Origin: Bacillota bacterium
Lineage (GTDB): Bacteria > Bacillota > Limnochordia > Darwinibacteriales > JAAYFS01
Reading direction: 5' to 3'
DNA length: 48,479 nt
NCBI GenBank assembly: GCA_012728115.1
Contig: JAAYFS010000026.1
Coordinates: forward strand, 1 to 48,479
The notes under the pieces were generated by a model, which was not told where the DNA came from, made no database searches, and was given only the letters and a program-made list of their open reading frames with translations. Of the stretch, positions 28,330-37,069 are shown one piece after another. How positions within the stretch are numbered: position 1 is the first letter of the stretch; each line of letters opens with the position of its first letter. Made by a program: the position numbers and the translations under genes.

Positions 28330-29223
28330 TTAACATCTAAATTTCTGATCGCGGAACTTTTTGAGTTGTTCGATATGCCTGAAGGTAGTGCCACAACACC
28401 CTCCCAGGATACTTGCACCATTGTCAAAACATTTCTCCATACCTATATGAAACTCTTCTGGAGATAAATCATAAACGTTCGTGCCATTTTTCTCTACTGG
28501 TTTTCCCGCATTAGGTTGCGCGATCAGCGGATGAGTAGTTAATACCCGCATCATCTTGATAATCTCCGCTACTTCCTCTGGTGCTAAAGAGCCACAATTT
28601 GCGCCAAAAGCTGTCACTCCATTAGCAACAAGTGCTTTAACAATGTCGTTCACAGAATTTCCCATCACGGTTCTGCCACCCTTATCTACTGTGTGGAAAC
28701 TAAAGGTCACAAGGATTGGAATAGGTGCGGCATCTTTACATGCTTGCACAGCAATTAGAGCCTCTCGTAAATCATATACTGTTTCGATCAAAAAACCATC
28801 TACTTCACACTCAGCTAAAGTTCTTGCTTGCTCCAAATAAGCTTTGTAGAACTCTTCTTCTGTAAACGTACCATACGGTTCAAGTAACTGTCCTGTGGGA
28901 CCTAGATCACCAACTACGAATGCATCATTCCGCGCCAAATCCTTAGCCAAACGTGCCCCAACTTCATTAATCTTTCTTAACTGATTCAGTTTTTCTTCAC
29001 TTTGCGATTGAAAATAGATTCGATTAGCTGTAAGGGTATTTGTAGTAATAACTTGAGAACCAATTTCGAGATACTCTTTATGTACTTGCTGGACCAACTC
29101 TGGATTGGCAAGATTATTACCACTGCCTGGCTCCAAACCTAGTTCAATTAGACGAGTACCTGTTCCCCCATCAAAAATGATCAGCTTTTCATGCGTCAGA
29201 AAATCATAGAAGTCTAAAGCCAT
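28330..29223 (-). CDS. homocysteine S-methyltransferase family protein (MetH N-terminal-like)
   Basis: 297 residues: a single TIM-barrel homocysteine methyltransferase domain starting with IIFDGGTGTRLIELGL. Zinc ligands are Cys210 (GANCGS) and Cys276-Cys277 (GGCCGT). It transfers a methyl group to homocysteine; the donor could be S-methylmethionine, a betaine, or methyl-cobalamin with partner proteins elsewhere. The cobalamin and folate domains of full MetH are absent. AAAGGA precedes the ATG. It lies 14 nt after the nitroreductase gene and is probably cotranscribed with it. Confidence 0.88.
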   Translation of the reverse strand: MALDFYDFLTHEKLIIFDGGTGTRLIELGLEPGSGNNLANPELVQQVHKEYLEIGSQVITTNTLTANRIYFQSQSEEKLNQLRKINEVGARLAKDLARNDAFVVGDLGPTGQLLEPYGTFTEEEFYKAYLEQARTLAECEVDGFLIETVYDLREALIAVQACKDAAPIPILVTFSFHTVDKGGRTVMGNSVNDIVKALVANGVTAFGANCGSLAPEEVAEIIKMMRVLTTHPLIAQPNAGKPVEKNGTNVYDLSPEEFHIGMEKCFDNGASILGGCCGTTFRHIEQLKKFRDQKFRC

Positions 29224-29237
29224 AAATTTCTTCCTTT

Positions 29238-29981
29238 CTACCGCTCTAACTTTCGACCCAAAGCGCCAACATAGACTACAAAATGTTCATCTCCATCTAG
29301 CGACAAAACTTTATTTAGTTTATCATCATCGAACGCTGCCACTGCACATACTCCAGCATTAATACTTTCAGCTAACAAATAGAGGTTTTGACACACATGA
29401 CCAGCATCTAAATGCAAGTACCGATACCCTCTTTCTCCATAACGCCATGTCATTCTCTTGGCAACTGCAGTCCAAATAAACGTTGCAGCACTCGTTCCAA
29501 CAAAGACTTGTCCATTACAAGCATCAACAACCTTCTGGGAGATATCACCATCTCCATTTTCAAGAATCACTGCATGTTTTGATGCGACATAGCGATACAA
29601 GCCAGGTTTTAATCCTTCCACCCTGCTTACCAGCACGTAAGTCTCAAAGGCATGCCTAGCTCCTGCTGAAGGAACAAAACGGAATGTTGCATTAGAAGTA
29701 CTACGATGGATCCCTTGGGTGTACCATAACAACATCGAGAACTCCTCTAGCGTAAGTGGCGAGTTCTCATCATACCGTCGAACACTTCGCCGCGACCTAA
29801 GAACCTCAAACAGATCAGGTTCTTGTGCCTGAAAACTTTCGATACTCGGAAGTTCAACCAAACTAGCGGAATTATATGTAAGTTCGAACGTAGGCATTGG
29901 CTCTCCCTTTGATTGTTCGGATTCTTCGAGGAATTGATAACGAGTCAATTTCATAAATTCTTTGCCGATTGATTTTGTCAT
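29238..29981 (-). CDS. SagB/ThcOx-type nitroreductase family oxidoreductase
   Basis: 247 residues. The FMN-binding N-terminal motif RRSVRRYDENSPLT and the downstream PSAGARHAFETYV and HLDAGHVCQNLYLLAE are those of SagB-type dehydrogenases. In RiPP clusters such enzymes oxidise azolines, but no YcaO cyclodehydratase or precursor is adjacent, so this is more likely a stand-alone flavin oxidoreductase. AGGAGGG precedes the ATG. It is the first gene of a two-gene unit with the methyltransferase. Confidence 0.85.
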   Translation of the reverse strand: MTKSIGKEFMKLTRYQFLEESEQSKGEPMPTFELTYNSASLVELPSIESFQAQEPDLFEVLRSRRSVRRYDENSPLTLEEFSMLLWYTQGIHRSTSNATFRFVPSAGARHAFETYVLVSRVEGLKPGLYRYVASKHAVILENGDGDISQKVVDACNGQVFVGTSAATFIWTAVAKRMTWRYGERGYRYLHLDAGHVCQNLYLLAESINAGVCAVAAFDDDKLNKVLSLDGDEHFVVYVGALGRKLER

Positions 29982-30009
29982 CAGAAACCCTCCTGATTTG
30001 CTTACTTAC

Positions 30010-30040
30010 AAAAAGAGCACTTTCCCAAAAAGGAAAATGC
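30010..30040 (-). terminator. intrinsic terminator after the cold-shock gene
   Basis: A 9-bp stem with one G-U pair (GCATTTTCC / GGAAAGTGC in the minus direction), followed by TCTTTTTG. Confidence 0.8.
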
Positions 30041-30063
30041 CCCTTAAGTTTCTTTGTTACTTA

Positions 30064-30261
30064 TTAAAGCTTAACAACGTTAGCAGCTTGAGGACCGCGA
30101 TTACCATCAACTATTTCAAATTGAACTGTTTGACCTTCTTCTAGGGTCTTAAATCCATCACCTTGAATAGCTGAGAAGTGTACGAAAACGTCATCTCCAT
30201 CTTCTCTTTCAATAAAACCGTAACCTTTTTCTGCATTAAACCACTTAACTTTTCCTACCAT
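30064..30261 (-). CDS. csp: cold-shock protein (CspA family)
   Basis: 65 residues, a complete single cold-shock domain. RNP1 is KGYGFIE and RNP2 is VFVHFSAI, the aromatic surface that binds single-stranded RNA and DNA. It acts as an RNA chaperone. AAGGAGG precedes the ATG. It has its own promoter, a long leader and a terminator, so it is monocistronic and probably controlled post-transcriptionally by leader folding. Confidence 0.95.
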   Translation of the reverse strand: MVGKVKWFNAEKGYGFIEREDGDDVFVHFSAIQGDGFKTLEEGQTVQFEIVDGNRGPQAANVVKL

Positions 30262-30390
30262 TTACAAATGGCCTCCTTAAAAAATATTGTTAAAAAGCGG
30301 AAGCCTCCAAAACTTACTCCCTCTTGCGTTCTCAAGCTCGGACCAGAGGTCAACAACGTTTTAGTACTCTTCACAACTTTTTAAGCTTTC
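30262..30390 (-). promoter_or_regulatory. long 5' leader of the cold-shock gene
   Basis: About 130 nt of non-coding leader lie between the predicted transcription start and the csp ATG, far longer than other leaders here. In enterobacterial cspA such leaders refold with temperature. Thermosensing here is inference from length and gene type. Confidence 0.5.
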
Positions 30391-30396
30391 TTGTTC

Positions 30397-30425
30397 ATAA
30401 TAGCACAGACCTTTTAAATATGCAA
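30397..30425 (-). promoter_or_regulatory. sigma-A-type promoter of the cold-shock gene
   Basis: On the minus strand TTGCAT, a 17-nt spacer and TATTAT, a close match to the vegetative consensus. Confidence 0.7.
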
Positions 30426-30556
30426 CAATTATTTGCTTTCGATGGTAATAAATTCCCAGACAGGTAATGTTTGTAAAATAACTCTTTAAAATTTAGTTAA
30501 AATCTGTTAATATAATAAATAGTGAGTCAATTAAGATCTATCCGGGGGAATTTTCT

Positions 30557-31543
30557 ATGAGGATCTTGGTTGTTGATGATTCCATTACTACGCGGCTGAT
30601 CCTAAAATCGATGCTCGAAGAAGCGGGTTATTCCGACATTATCCTAGCTAGTAATGCTTTCGAAGCATTAGATTGTCTCGAGGTTTCAGATCAACCACAA
30701 AGAAAATGCGGATTCGATTTGATCTTTATGGATATTGTAATGGATGAAATGAACGGCATTGAAGCTTGTCGGCGCATCAAGAATAATGAAAAGACAAAGG
30801 ACATCCCTGTTATCATGATCACTGGACGATCTGATGTCGAGATGTTAAAACAAGCGTTTGAAGCGGGAGCTCATGATTACTTAATCAAGCCTGTTAATAA
30901 AACTGAGTTGTGGGCTAGAACAAGCGCCGCTTTAAGATTAAAACGAGAAATCGATCGAAGAGTACGTCGGGAACAAGAGTTGCTAGAAGTAACAGAGTTA
31001 TTGGAAGAAGCTAATCGCAAACTCCAACGATTAAGTTCGATCGATGGGCTTACTGAAATTGCAAACCGTCGTCAATTTGACCACACTCTCAACAACGAAT
31101 GGAAAATTGCTATCCGCCATGGCTCTCCTTTTTCAATCATCCTCATTGATATTGATTTCTTCAAACTCTACAACGATACCCTTGGTCACGCAGCAGGTGA
31201 TAATAGTTTAAAAAACGTCGCTAAAGTTTTGGAAGCTGAACTTAAGCGTTCCGAAGATTTGGTTGCCCGTTATGGTGGCGAAGAGTTTGGGGTAGTTCTC
31301 CCAAACACAGACCTTAATGGAGCATTAGTTGTTGCCGAACGATTACGCTTAGCAGTCGAACAGTTGAAAATTCCCCATCCTAGTTCACCCATAAGTAATC
31401 ATATAACCATAAGTCTCGGAGTTTGTTCTATGTCCCCTACCAAGATCTCTTCAACAAAAAAGCTCCTTGAATATGCCGACCGAGCATTGTATAGAGCAAA
31501 AGAAAACGGTCGAAATAGGGTGGAACACTGTGTGACCGATTAG
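30557..31543 (+). CDS. response regulator with GGDEF diguanylate cyclase domain
   Basis: 328 residues. The receiver domain (1-125) has the acidic pair Asp7-Asp8, phospho-acceptor Asp59 (FMDIVMDE) and Lys111 in IKPVN. A coiled-coil linker spans about 130-160. The GGDEF domain has the active signature GGEEF at 240-244 and an inhibitory I-site RSED at 231-234. It should make cyclic di-GMP when phosphorylated and be product-inhibited. GGGGGAA precedes the ATG. No histidine kinase is adjacent, so its kinase is encoded elsewhere. Confidence 0.94.
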   Translation: MRILVVDDSITTRLILKSMLEEAGYSDIILASNAFEALDCLEVSDQPQRKCGFDLIFMDIVMDEMNGIEACRRIKNNEKTKDIPVIMITGRSDVEMLKQAFEAGAHDYLIKPVNKTELWARTSAALRLKREIDRRVRREQELLEVTELLEEANRKLQRLSSIDGLTEIANRRQFDHTLNNEWKIAIRHGSPFSIILIDIDFFKLYNDTLGHAAGDNSLKNVAKVLEAELKRSEDLVARYGGEEFGVVLPNTDLNGALVVAERLRLAVEQLKIPHPSSPISNHITISLGVCSMSPTKISSTKKLLEYADRALYRAKENGRNRVEHCVTD

Positions 31544-31595
31544 CTCGGTAGAAAACTTCCTCGCAATAGGGATAAAAAAATCAGAATAAAATAAA

Positions 31596-31647
31596 GTGCA
31601 CCCAAAATGTTAGATAGAAAATCTCGCATTTTAAGGTGCACCTTTTT
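31596..31647. terminator. bidirectional terminator between the diguanylate cyclase and SCIFF maturase genes
   Basis: A 7-bp GC-rich stem (GTGCACC / GGTGCAC) extended by AAAATG/CATTTT, with TTTTT on the plus side and TTTATTTTATT on the minus side. It serves two convergent genes. Confidence 0.85.
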
Positions 31648-31673
31648 GAATTTTATCTGTAAAAAATAACGAA

Positions 31674-33008
31674 CTATTCTTCTAAGCTTAACGCCGCTTG
31701 AATATAAAAACTACACTCAAGTCGCTTTCTTTCCATAATACAACTTACTTCGTATGGTTCATTGATCGAACCAGAAAATTTGATATTATTGGCGTGACAA
31801 CCACCGCTACAAAAATACTTTGCCCAACATGTCTTACAGGTTTGCTTATTTAATACATGGCTATTTTTAAACTGATCTTTAAGATCGGTTTTCTTTATTC
31901 CTTCATATACAGAACCTATAACATATTCATCTTGGCCTACAAATTGATGACAAGGATATAGATTACCATCAGGTGCTACCGCAAGGTATTCGTGACCTGC
32001 ACCACAACCAAGAATCCTCTTATAAATACAGGGACCTTTTTTAAGTTCAACATTGAAATGAAAGAAGTTAAACGGCTTGTTTTGTTTCTTACTAGCCAAA
32101 AAAGCATCAGCTAATCGTTCATATTCCTGCAGGATTGCTGGTAGTTCATTCTCAGTCAAAGCATAGCGTTCATCCTCGTCAGCCACTACTGGTTCCATCG
32201 AAACCTCATAGAATCCTTGGTCAACCAAGTGAAGTACATCATTACTAAAATCTAAATTGTTGCGAGTAAACGTCCCCCGAACATAGTAACTTTTTGGTCC
32301 TCTTTTACTTACTAGTTCTCGATACTTAGGAATAATAGTTTCATAAACGGAACCTACACCACTGTATGTACGACGCATAGAATCGTTTACTTCTTTTCGC
32401 CCATCGATACTTAAAACCACATTATACATTTCATTATTTACAAAATCTATTATTTCATCATTCAAAGCAATTCCGTTTGTTGTTAACGTAAAGCGGAGTA
32501 CTTTCCCTAACTCTTGCGATCTTTCTTTTCCATACTTAACTGTTTCCTTAACAACATCAAAATTCATCAGTGGTTCGCCACCAAAGAAATCTATCTCGCA
32601 TTGTACCCTTGGGCCAGATGCATTTAACAGAAAATCTACTGCTTGTTTGGCAACTTCAAGGCTCATTAACTCCCTCTTACCACCAAAATCTCCCTCATGA
32701 GCAAAACAGTACTCACACCTGATATTGCAGTCATGAGCGATGTTTAAACATAAAGCCTTTACAACCGATGTTTGTGGTTCTGGTACTTCAGTTAGATCAG
32801 GAGAAAATAGCACGCCCTCATCAATAAGGAACGTAACTTCCTCTAACGCTTCCGAAGGTTCAAAATCAGTTAATTCACGCCCGTCTTTGATTTCGGAAAC
32901 GATTGTAAATGCTACATCATCCAAAAGGTGAACAGCACCAGAATTTCCATCAACAACGATGTTTAAGCCCTTATGCGAATAACAATGGACACAATCCCTA
33001 ACCAACAT
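31674..33008 (-). CDS. scfB: radical SAM SPASM maturase of the SCIFF peptide
   Basis: 444 residues. The radical SAM 4Fe-4S motif is Cys94-x3-Cys98-x2-Cys101 (CNIRCEYC). The N-terminus GLNIVVDGNSGAVHLLDD is characteristic of SCIFF maturases and probably binds the leader. The C-terminal SPASM domain carries auxiliary-cluster cysteines (CGAGHEY, YPCHQF, CKTCWAKYFCSGGC). Known homologues install Cys-to-Thr thioether bridges in the precursor (a ranthipeptide). GAGGAG precedes the ATG. It lies downstream of the precursor gene behind a terminator hairpin, so it is probably made in lower amounts than the peptide. Confidence 0.94.
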   Translation of the reverse strand: MLVRDCVHCYSHKGLNIVVDGNSGAVHLLDDVAFTIVSEIKDGRELTDFEPSEALEEVTFLIDEGVLFSPDLTEVPEPQTSVVKALCLNIAHDCNIRCEYCFAHEGDFGGKRELMSLEVAKQAVDFLLNASGPRVQCEIDFFGGEPLMNFDVVKETVKYGKERSQELGKVLRFTLTTNGIALNDEIIDFVNNEMYNVVLSIDGRKEVNDSMRRTYSGVGSVYETIIPKYRELVSKRGPKSYYVRGTFTRNNLDFSNDVLHLVDQGFYEVSMEPVVADEDERYALTENELPAILQEYERLADAFLASKKQNKPFNFFHFNVELKKGPCIYKRILGCGAGHEYLAVAPDGNLYPCHQFVGQDEYVIGSVYEGIKKTDLKDQFKNSHVLNKQTCKTCWAKYFCSGGCHANNIKFSGSINEPYEVSCIMERKRLECSFYIQAALSLEE

Positions 33009-33027
33009 CGATTTCTCCTCACTTATT

Positions 33028-33060
33028 CAAAAAAATAGCAACCCTCTCGGAAGGTCGCTA
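33028..33060 (-). terminator. terminator/attenuator between the SCIFF precursor and its maturase
   Basis: An 8-bp stem (TAGCGACC with GGTTGCTA, one wobble) followed in the minus direction by seven Ts, just before the maturase ribosome-binding site. A second hairpin (33070-33085, AGTGCT-CGAA-AGCACT) sits at the precursor stop codon. Confidence 0.8.
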
Positions 33061-33084
33061 ATTATCAGTAGTGCTTTCGAGCAC

Positions 33085-33237
33085 TTATCTTTCACAAGCT
33101 TGATTTCCAACAGTGCAAGAAGTTTTGCAGGCGGATTGACAAGAAGTCTGGCATTCGCCGCAACCACCTGATTTCAAAGTCTTAACTAATGAATTAAAAG
33201 TCAAGGTCTTGACGTGTTTGAATTTCTTAGTTTTCAT
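33085..33237 (-). CDS. scfA: SCIFF ranthipeptide precursor (six-cysteine peptide)
   Basis: A 50-residue peptide. A basic leader (MKTKKFKHVKTLTFNSLVKT) is followed by a core with six cysteines at 26, 29, 33, 37, 41 and 48, in CGECQTSCQSACKTSC and NQAC. This matches the family name, six cysteines in forty-five residues. The threonines and serines between the cysteines are the expected thioether acceptors. AGAGGTG precedes the ATG. It has a strong promoter of its own inside the 3' end of oppF and lies 76 nt upstream of the maturase. The biological role of SCIFF peptides is not firmly established; quorum or redox signalling has been proposed. Confidence 0.93.
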   Translation of the reverse strand: MKTKKFKHVKTLTFNSLVKTLKSGGCGECQTSCQSACKTSCTVGNQACER

Positions 33238-33273
33238 TTCAACACCTCTTTTCTCACGGCTATTACGGGTAAA

Positions 33274-33302
33274 ATTATACCATATTTATTAATCATTGGC
33301 AA
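33274..33302 (-). promoter_or_regulatory. strong vegetative promoter of the SCIFF precursor gene
   Basis: On the minus strand TTGCCA, a 17-nt spacer and a perfect TATAAT. The -35 overlaps the end of oppF, so scfA can be expressed independently of oppDF. Confidence 0.8.
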
Positions 33303-34251
33303 TCGAATCGGGGTGACAACCGACGAAATGATTTGATTTAACCTCCACCAAATCAGGTTCTTCCTTAAAGCATATATCTTTTGCTTTCTCGCAAAGTGAT
33401 GCAAATCTACATCCTGGCGGTGGATTGATCGGACTAGGACTATCGCCTTTTAACACTGCGGCTTTTCCTTTTTGCGAAGGATCTGGAATCGGTACCGATG
33501 CCAATAAGGCTTTGGTATATGGATGTCGGGGTTCATTAAAAATTTGTTCTTTATCACCCATCTCGACAATCTTTCCTAAATACATCACCGCAACTCGATC
33601 CGCAATGTGTTTTACCACACTTAAATCATGAGCGATAAAAAGATAAGTCAAATTGAATTGTTCTTGTAGATCCTGAAGCAAATTTATAATTTGAGCCTGG
33701 ATGGATACATCAAGAGCAGAGATCGGCTCATCACATACAATTAGCTTTGGTTCTAAGGCTAAAGCCCGGGCGATACCAATCCTTTGTCGTTGACCACCTG
33801 AGAACTCTTGCGGGAGCCTCTTAGCATGGTTTTTATGCAATCCGACTATGTCCAACAAATTATTTACTCGTTCCTCTAGTTCTTTTCCAGAGGCCACTTT
33901 GTGAATTATCAAAGGTTCAGCAATGATCTCCCTAACAGTCATCCGCGGATTAAGCGATGCATAAGGATCCTGAAAAATCATTTGAATATTACGACGAACA
34001 AGACGCATTTCATGTTTTTTAAGATTGCTTAGATCTTGACCTTCAAAAACAATCCTGCCAGCTGTAGGTTCAATTAAGCGCAAAATTAAGCGCCCTGTTG
34101 TGGTTTTCCCACTTCCACTTTCCCCAACCAATCCCAAAGTCTCACCGCGTTTAATATGAAAACTGATTCCATCTACTGCCTTTAAAACACCATTTTTTTC
34201 TCGAAAGTGTTTCTTTAAATCGACAACTTCCAATAATACATCATTCATCAT
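33289..34251 (-). CDS. oppF: peptide ABC transporter ATP-binding protein, OppF/DppF type
   Basis: About 320 residues. Walker A is GESGSGKTT, followed by a Q-loop [11 protein letters not shown], signature [12 protein letters not shown] and Walker [13 protein letters not shown]. The C-terminal oligopeptide-transporter extension contains cysteines ([15 protein letters not shown]) that in some Opp/Dpp ATPases bind a 4Fe-4S cluster. It would pair with the overlapping OppD to power peptide import. No permease or binding protein is adjacent. The start is set at the first of two tandem ATGs after GGAAGG. Confidence 0.92.
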   Translation of the reverse strand: MMNDVLLEVVDLKKHFREKNGVLKAVDGISFHIKRGETLGLVGESGSGKTTTGRLILRLIEPTAGRIVFEGQDLSNLKKHEMRLVRRNIQMIFQDPYASLNPRMTVREIIAEPLIIHKVASGKELEERVNNLLDIVGLHKNHAKRLPQEFSGGQRQRIGIARALALEPKLIVCDEPISALDVSIQAQIINLLQDLQEQFNLTYLFIAHDLSVVKHIADRVAVMYLGKIVEMGDKEQIFNEPRHPYTKALLASVPIPDPSQKGKAAVLKGDSPSPINPPPGCRFASLCEKAKDICFKEEPDLVEVKSNHFVGCHPDSIAND

Positions 34252-35221
34252 AATCGACAACCTTCCAACAGGCTACTTTGTGTCCATCGCCAACTGTAAA
34301 TAATGAAGGTGTTTTTTGCTGACAGACTTCTTTTCTAAATTCGCATCGCGGATGAAATGCGCAACCAGACGGTACTTCTTCAGGAGGAGGTACCGTTCCA
34401 GGAATTGTTTTCAGCCTTTTTCTCGAAACATCCAAGCGTGGCATCGATTCTAATAAACCAATGGTATATGGGTGACTCGGATTAGCAAAAAGGGTTACTG
34501 TATCGGTATACTCCACAATCTTACCCAGATACATTACCGCAACCTGGTTAACAAATTCAGCAATTATTCCAAGGTTATGAGTGATCAGCATGATTGCGGT
34601 GCCGAATTCCTCGCTAATTCTTCTAAGCAGATCTAAGATTTGACGCTGAATGGTTACGTCCAATGCTGTAGTAGGTTCATCAGCGATCAAAAGTTTCGGA
34701 TTACAGCTAACAGCCATTGCAATCATAACTCGCTGGCGCATTCCACCACTTAGCTGATGGGGATAATCATTCACCCTTTTTTGAGCATCAGGAATACCAA
34801 CCATGTTCAATAATTCAACCGCCCGCTCCTGGGCTTCTTTTTTACTCATTTTTTGATGAATTATCAATGCTTCACTAATCTGGTTACCGATCGTAAAAAC
34901 AGGATTTAATGAGGTCATTGGTTCTTGAAAAACCATCGCGATTTCCTTACCACGAATCCTTTGTAACTCTGCTTCCGACAAATCTAACAGATTTCTTCCT
35001 TCAAAAATAATTTTACCATCCACTACTCTGCCAGGTGAATGCACTAGCCCAATGATGGAAAGCGAAGTCACACTTTTTCCTGAACCACTCTCTCCCACTA
35101 TTCCTAAGGCGCCACCTTTGGCCAGCTCAAAATCGATTCCATCAACTGCTTTAACTACAACCTCATTAGTAAAGAAATATGTTTTTAGGTTCTTAACCAC
35201 TAACAAAGGTGATGTCATCAT
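34241..35221 (-). CDS. oppD: peptide ABC transporter ATP-binding protein, OppD/DppD type
   Basis: 326 residues. Walker A is GESGSGKSV, with Q-loop [10 protein letters not shown], signature [12 protein letters not shown], Walker [13 protein letters not shown] and H-loop ITHNLG. The C-terminal extension has the cysteine set [16 protein letters not shown] seen in dipeptide/oligopeptide transporters. It overlaps the start of oppF by 11 nt and the end of the regulator gene by 29 nt, so the three genes are translationally linked. The transmembrane subunits must be encoded elsewhere. Confidence 0.92.
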   Translation of the reverse strand: MMTSPLLVVKNLKTYFFTNEVVVKAVDGIDFELAKGGALGIVGESGSGKSVTSLSIIGLVHSPGRVVDGKIIFEGRNLLDLSEAELQRIRGKEIAMVFQEPMTSLNPVFTIGNQISEALIIHQKMSKKEAQERAVELLNMVGIPDAQKRVNDYPHQLSGGMRQRVMIAMAVSCNPKLLIADEPTTALDVTIQRQILDLLRRISEEFGTAIMLITHNLGIIAEFVNQVAVMYLGKIVEYTDTVTLFANPSHPYTIGLLESMPRLDVSRKRLKTIPGTVPPPEEVPSGCAFHPRCEFRKEVCQQKTPSLFTVGDGHKVACWKVVDYDE

Positions 35222-35864
35222 CGTCTACGCCTTTCTCACTCTTAATTAGGATCCCTTCTGAAGAAACCCATCTCGTTTCTACCGCAGTTACTTCATTTTC
35301 GAGATATAGTAGGGTGTGAATCTTAATCAATGGCATCTCTGGCGTCGCCTCCAAAAGCTCATTTAGCGCTGGTTCTCCTGGGACAACCTCAATCCAACTT
35401 TCGCCCTGAGTAAGTTTTTCAGTCTGTGGATCAAATAACAGCATTTGCCGCAGGGAATTTGGTTGCGGAACTAAATTCAGATCCTTATATGTAGTCAATT
35501 GAACAAAAATACCACGTTCATCTTTGAACTGGAGCTGACTAACCTGCAAAAGCTCGGTATCTGGCTCTAAAGAAAGAACCATCGCAATCTTTTCGTCCCT
35601 AATGCGCGAAACTTTTAGTTGCGGTTCAATGTTTTTTAAACTGCGTGGAGAAGTTTCAGGAACTTGCTGATCAGGTTTTAACCTTTTCTCCATTGATTTC
35701 GCATACACTTTACGCAAATGCATCAAGGATACCTTTGCTTCTGAAAGAATTGTCCGTACATATCTTGGAGTGGTATTCACAGATTGAGCAATTTCTTCGA
35801 TCGTCAAGAATGGATCTTTTTGAGCAGTCTGCAAAACCCTATCCTTAATAGTTTCTTTAGCCAT
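35193..35864 (-). CDS. transcription regulator with N-terminal HTH and UTRA-like ligand domain
   Basis: 223 residues. Residues 15-45 (LTIEEIAQSVNTTPRYVRTILSEA) look like a helix-turn-helix. The C-terminal half (about 85-215) resembles the UTRA/chorismate-lyase fold of HutC-type GntR regulators (for example LLQVSQLQF, MPLIKIHTLLY and AVETRWV). The HTH is not a typical winged GntR domain, so the family assignment is moderate. The overlap with oppD suggests it controls oppDF in response to a small ligand. The ATG has GGAAGTGA upstream. Confidence 0.65.
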   Translation of the reverse strand: MAKETIKDRVLQTAQKDPFLTIEEIAQSVNTTPRYVRTILSEAKVSLMHLRKVYAKSMEKRLKPDQQVPETSPRSLKNIEPQLKVSRIRDEKIAMVLSLEPDTELLQVSQLQFKDERGIFVQLTTYKDLNLVPQPNSLRQMLLFDPQTEKLTQGESWIEVVPGEPALNELLEATPEMPLIKIHTLLYLENEVTAVETRWVSSEGILIKSEKGVDDDDITFVSG

Positions 35865-35914
35865 TTTGGCTCACTTCCAATCCTTTTCCTTTACTTTTGG
35901 AACATTGTCCTACT

Positions 35915-35943
35915 TATGTATGTCATTTCTATTTTCCCAACAA
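35915..35943 (-). promoter_or_regulatory. candidate promoter of the regulator-oppDF unit
   Basis: On the minus strand TTGTTG, a 17-nt spacer and TACATA. The octamer ACATAAGT occurs at the -10 (35912-35919) and again upstream (35968-35975), and could be an operator repeat. Confidence 0.45.
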
Positions 35944-35987
35944 AATTTCCTAGTTTGGATAAAAATAACTTATGTAAGCTCAGTCTC

Positions 35988-37028
35988 TTAACCCAATCTT
36001 TTCTTTAATTCGGGTGCTGGAGTTAAACCAGGAATTCGCCCTCTTTTAGCGACAGGTTTACCATCCACTTCCTTAATATCCATGGTCATATCGATCGGAG
36101 GCGCAGCGGAGATGTAACTGCCAACACCGAAAGAATCCGCACCTGCTTCTGATAAACTCTTGATCTTTTCGAGCGTTAACCCGCCAGACACAAAAATCTT
36201 TACATGCTGAAAACCAGCTAAATCAAGTTTTGCCCTTACTTCGCTCACCAATCCTGGGGTAACGCCGCCTCTTTCGCTTGGAGTATCTAGTCTAATGCCC
36301 GCTAGATTCTCACCCATCGCTTCTGCCAAACGCAAACTCTCTTCAACTTCATCCTTAAAAGTATCTACTAAAATTGTTCGCGGTGATTCTGGAGGCATGA
36401 TTCGATCATAAGCTTGAGCTCCTTCAAGGGTATCACCGATTAAGAGGAATAATGCGTGAGGAACGGTACCAACTGGTTCCAAGCCAAGTAATTTCGCTCC
36501 TAAAATACAAGCTGCGCCTTGAGCTCCCCCGATGATCGCTGCTCTTTCCATTACTGGTGCAACTGCGGGATGCACATGACGAGCACCGAAACAGAAGAAA
36601 GGCTTGTCCCCAGCTACCTCCTTTACTTGAGCAGCAGCGGTTGCCCAACCAGTCGAACTAGCTAGAACTCCTAATAAAGCGGTTTCATAGATTCCAAACT
36701 CCGAGTAAGAACCCTTGATCCGCATAATTACGTCCTTTGGTTCAAACCGCTCTCCTTCATCCAAGCTCCATACTTCAACATTTAAGTCGCGAAGTAAATT
36801 GAGTGTTTCCTCAATTCCAGCAACCACACCTGGACGCCTAGCAAAAACTTCAGCGGTAACAACCGTTTGATCATGACCGATCTGTTTAAGAATTTCTTTG
36901 GTCTTCACAAAATACACATCGGTTGTAAGTCCCGAAAGAATCTCTTCATGGGTTGCGGAAAACAGCCTTCGACCTTCCTCAACTTTGTACTTTGTTATTT
37001 CTTGTGATGTTTCAATTACCTTAGTCAT
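35988..37028 (-). CDS. pncB: nicotinate phosphoribosyltransferase
   Basis: 346 residues, the short single-domain form. FGARHVHPAVAPVMERAA, EPVGTVPHALFLLIGD, IRLDTPSERGG and FVSGGLT match the type II phosphoribosyltransferase barrel and its PRPP-binding loops. The enzyme makes nicotinate mononucleotide for NAD salvage. GAGGAG precedes the ATG. It is the last gene of the polA-mutM-coaE-mgsA-transglycosylase run, 41 nt after the transglycosylase. Quinolinate phosphoribosyltransferase is a structural relative but less likely given the motifs. Confidence 0.88.
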   Translation of the reverse strand: MTKVIETSQEITKYKVEEGRRLFSATHEEILSGLTTDVYFVKTKEILKQIGHDQTVVTAEVFARRPGVVAGIEETLNLLRDLNVEVWSLDEGERFEPKDVIMRIKGSYSEFGIYETALLGVLASSTGWATAAAQVKEVAGDKPFFCFGARHVHPAVAPVMERAAIIGGAQGAACILGAKLLGLEPVGTVPHALFLLIGDTLEGAQAYDRIMPPESPRTILVDTFKDEVEESLRLAEAMGENLAGIRLDTPSERGGVTPGLVSEVRAKLDLAGFQHVKIFVSGGLTLEKIKSLSEAGADSFGVGSYISAAPPIDMTMDIKEVDGKPVAKRGRIPGLTPAPELKKRLG

Positions 37029-37069
37029 TATTAATCTCCTCTCACAGCAAAGCTTGCAAACTCACTCCC

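Noticed and set aside
29238-29981. SagB-type protein as part of an azole-forming RiPP cluster
   Set aside because: No YcaO cyclodehydratase, precursor peptide or transporter lies nearby; the neighbour is a homocysteine methyltransferase.
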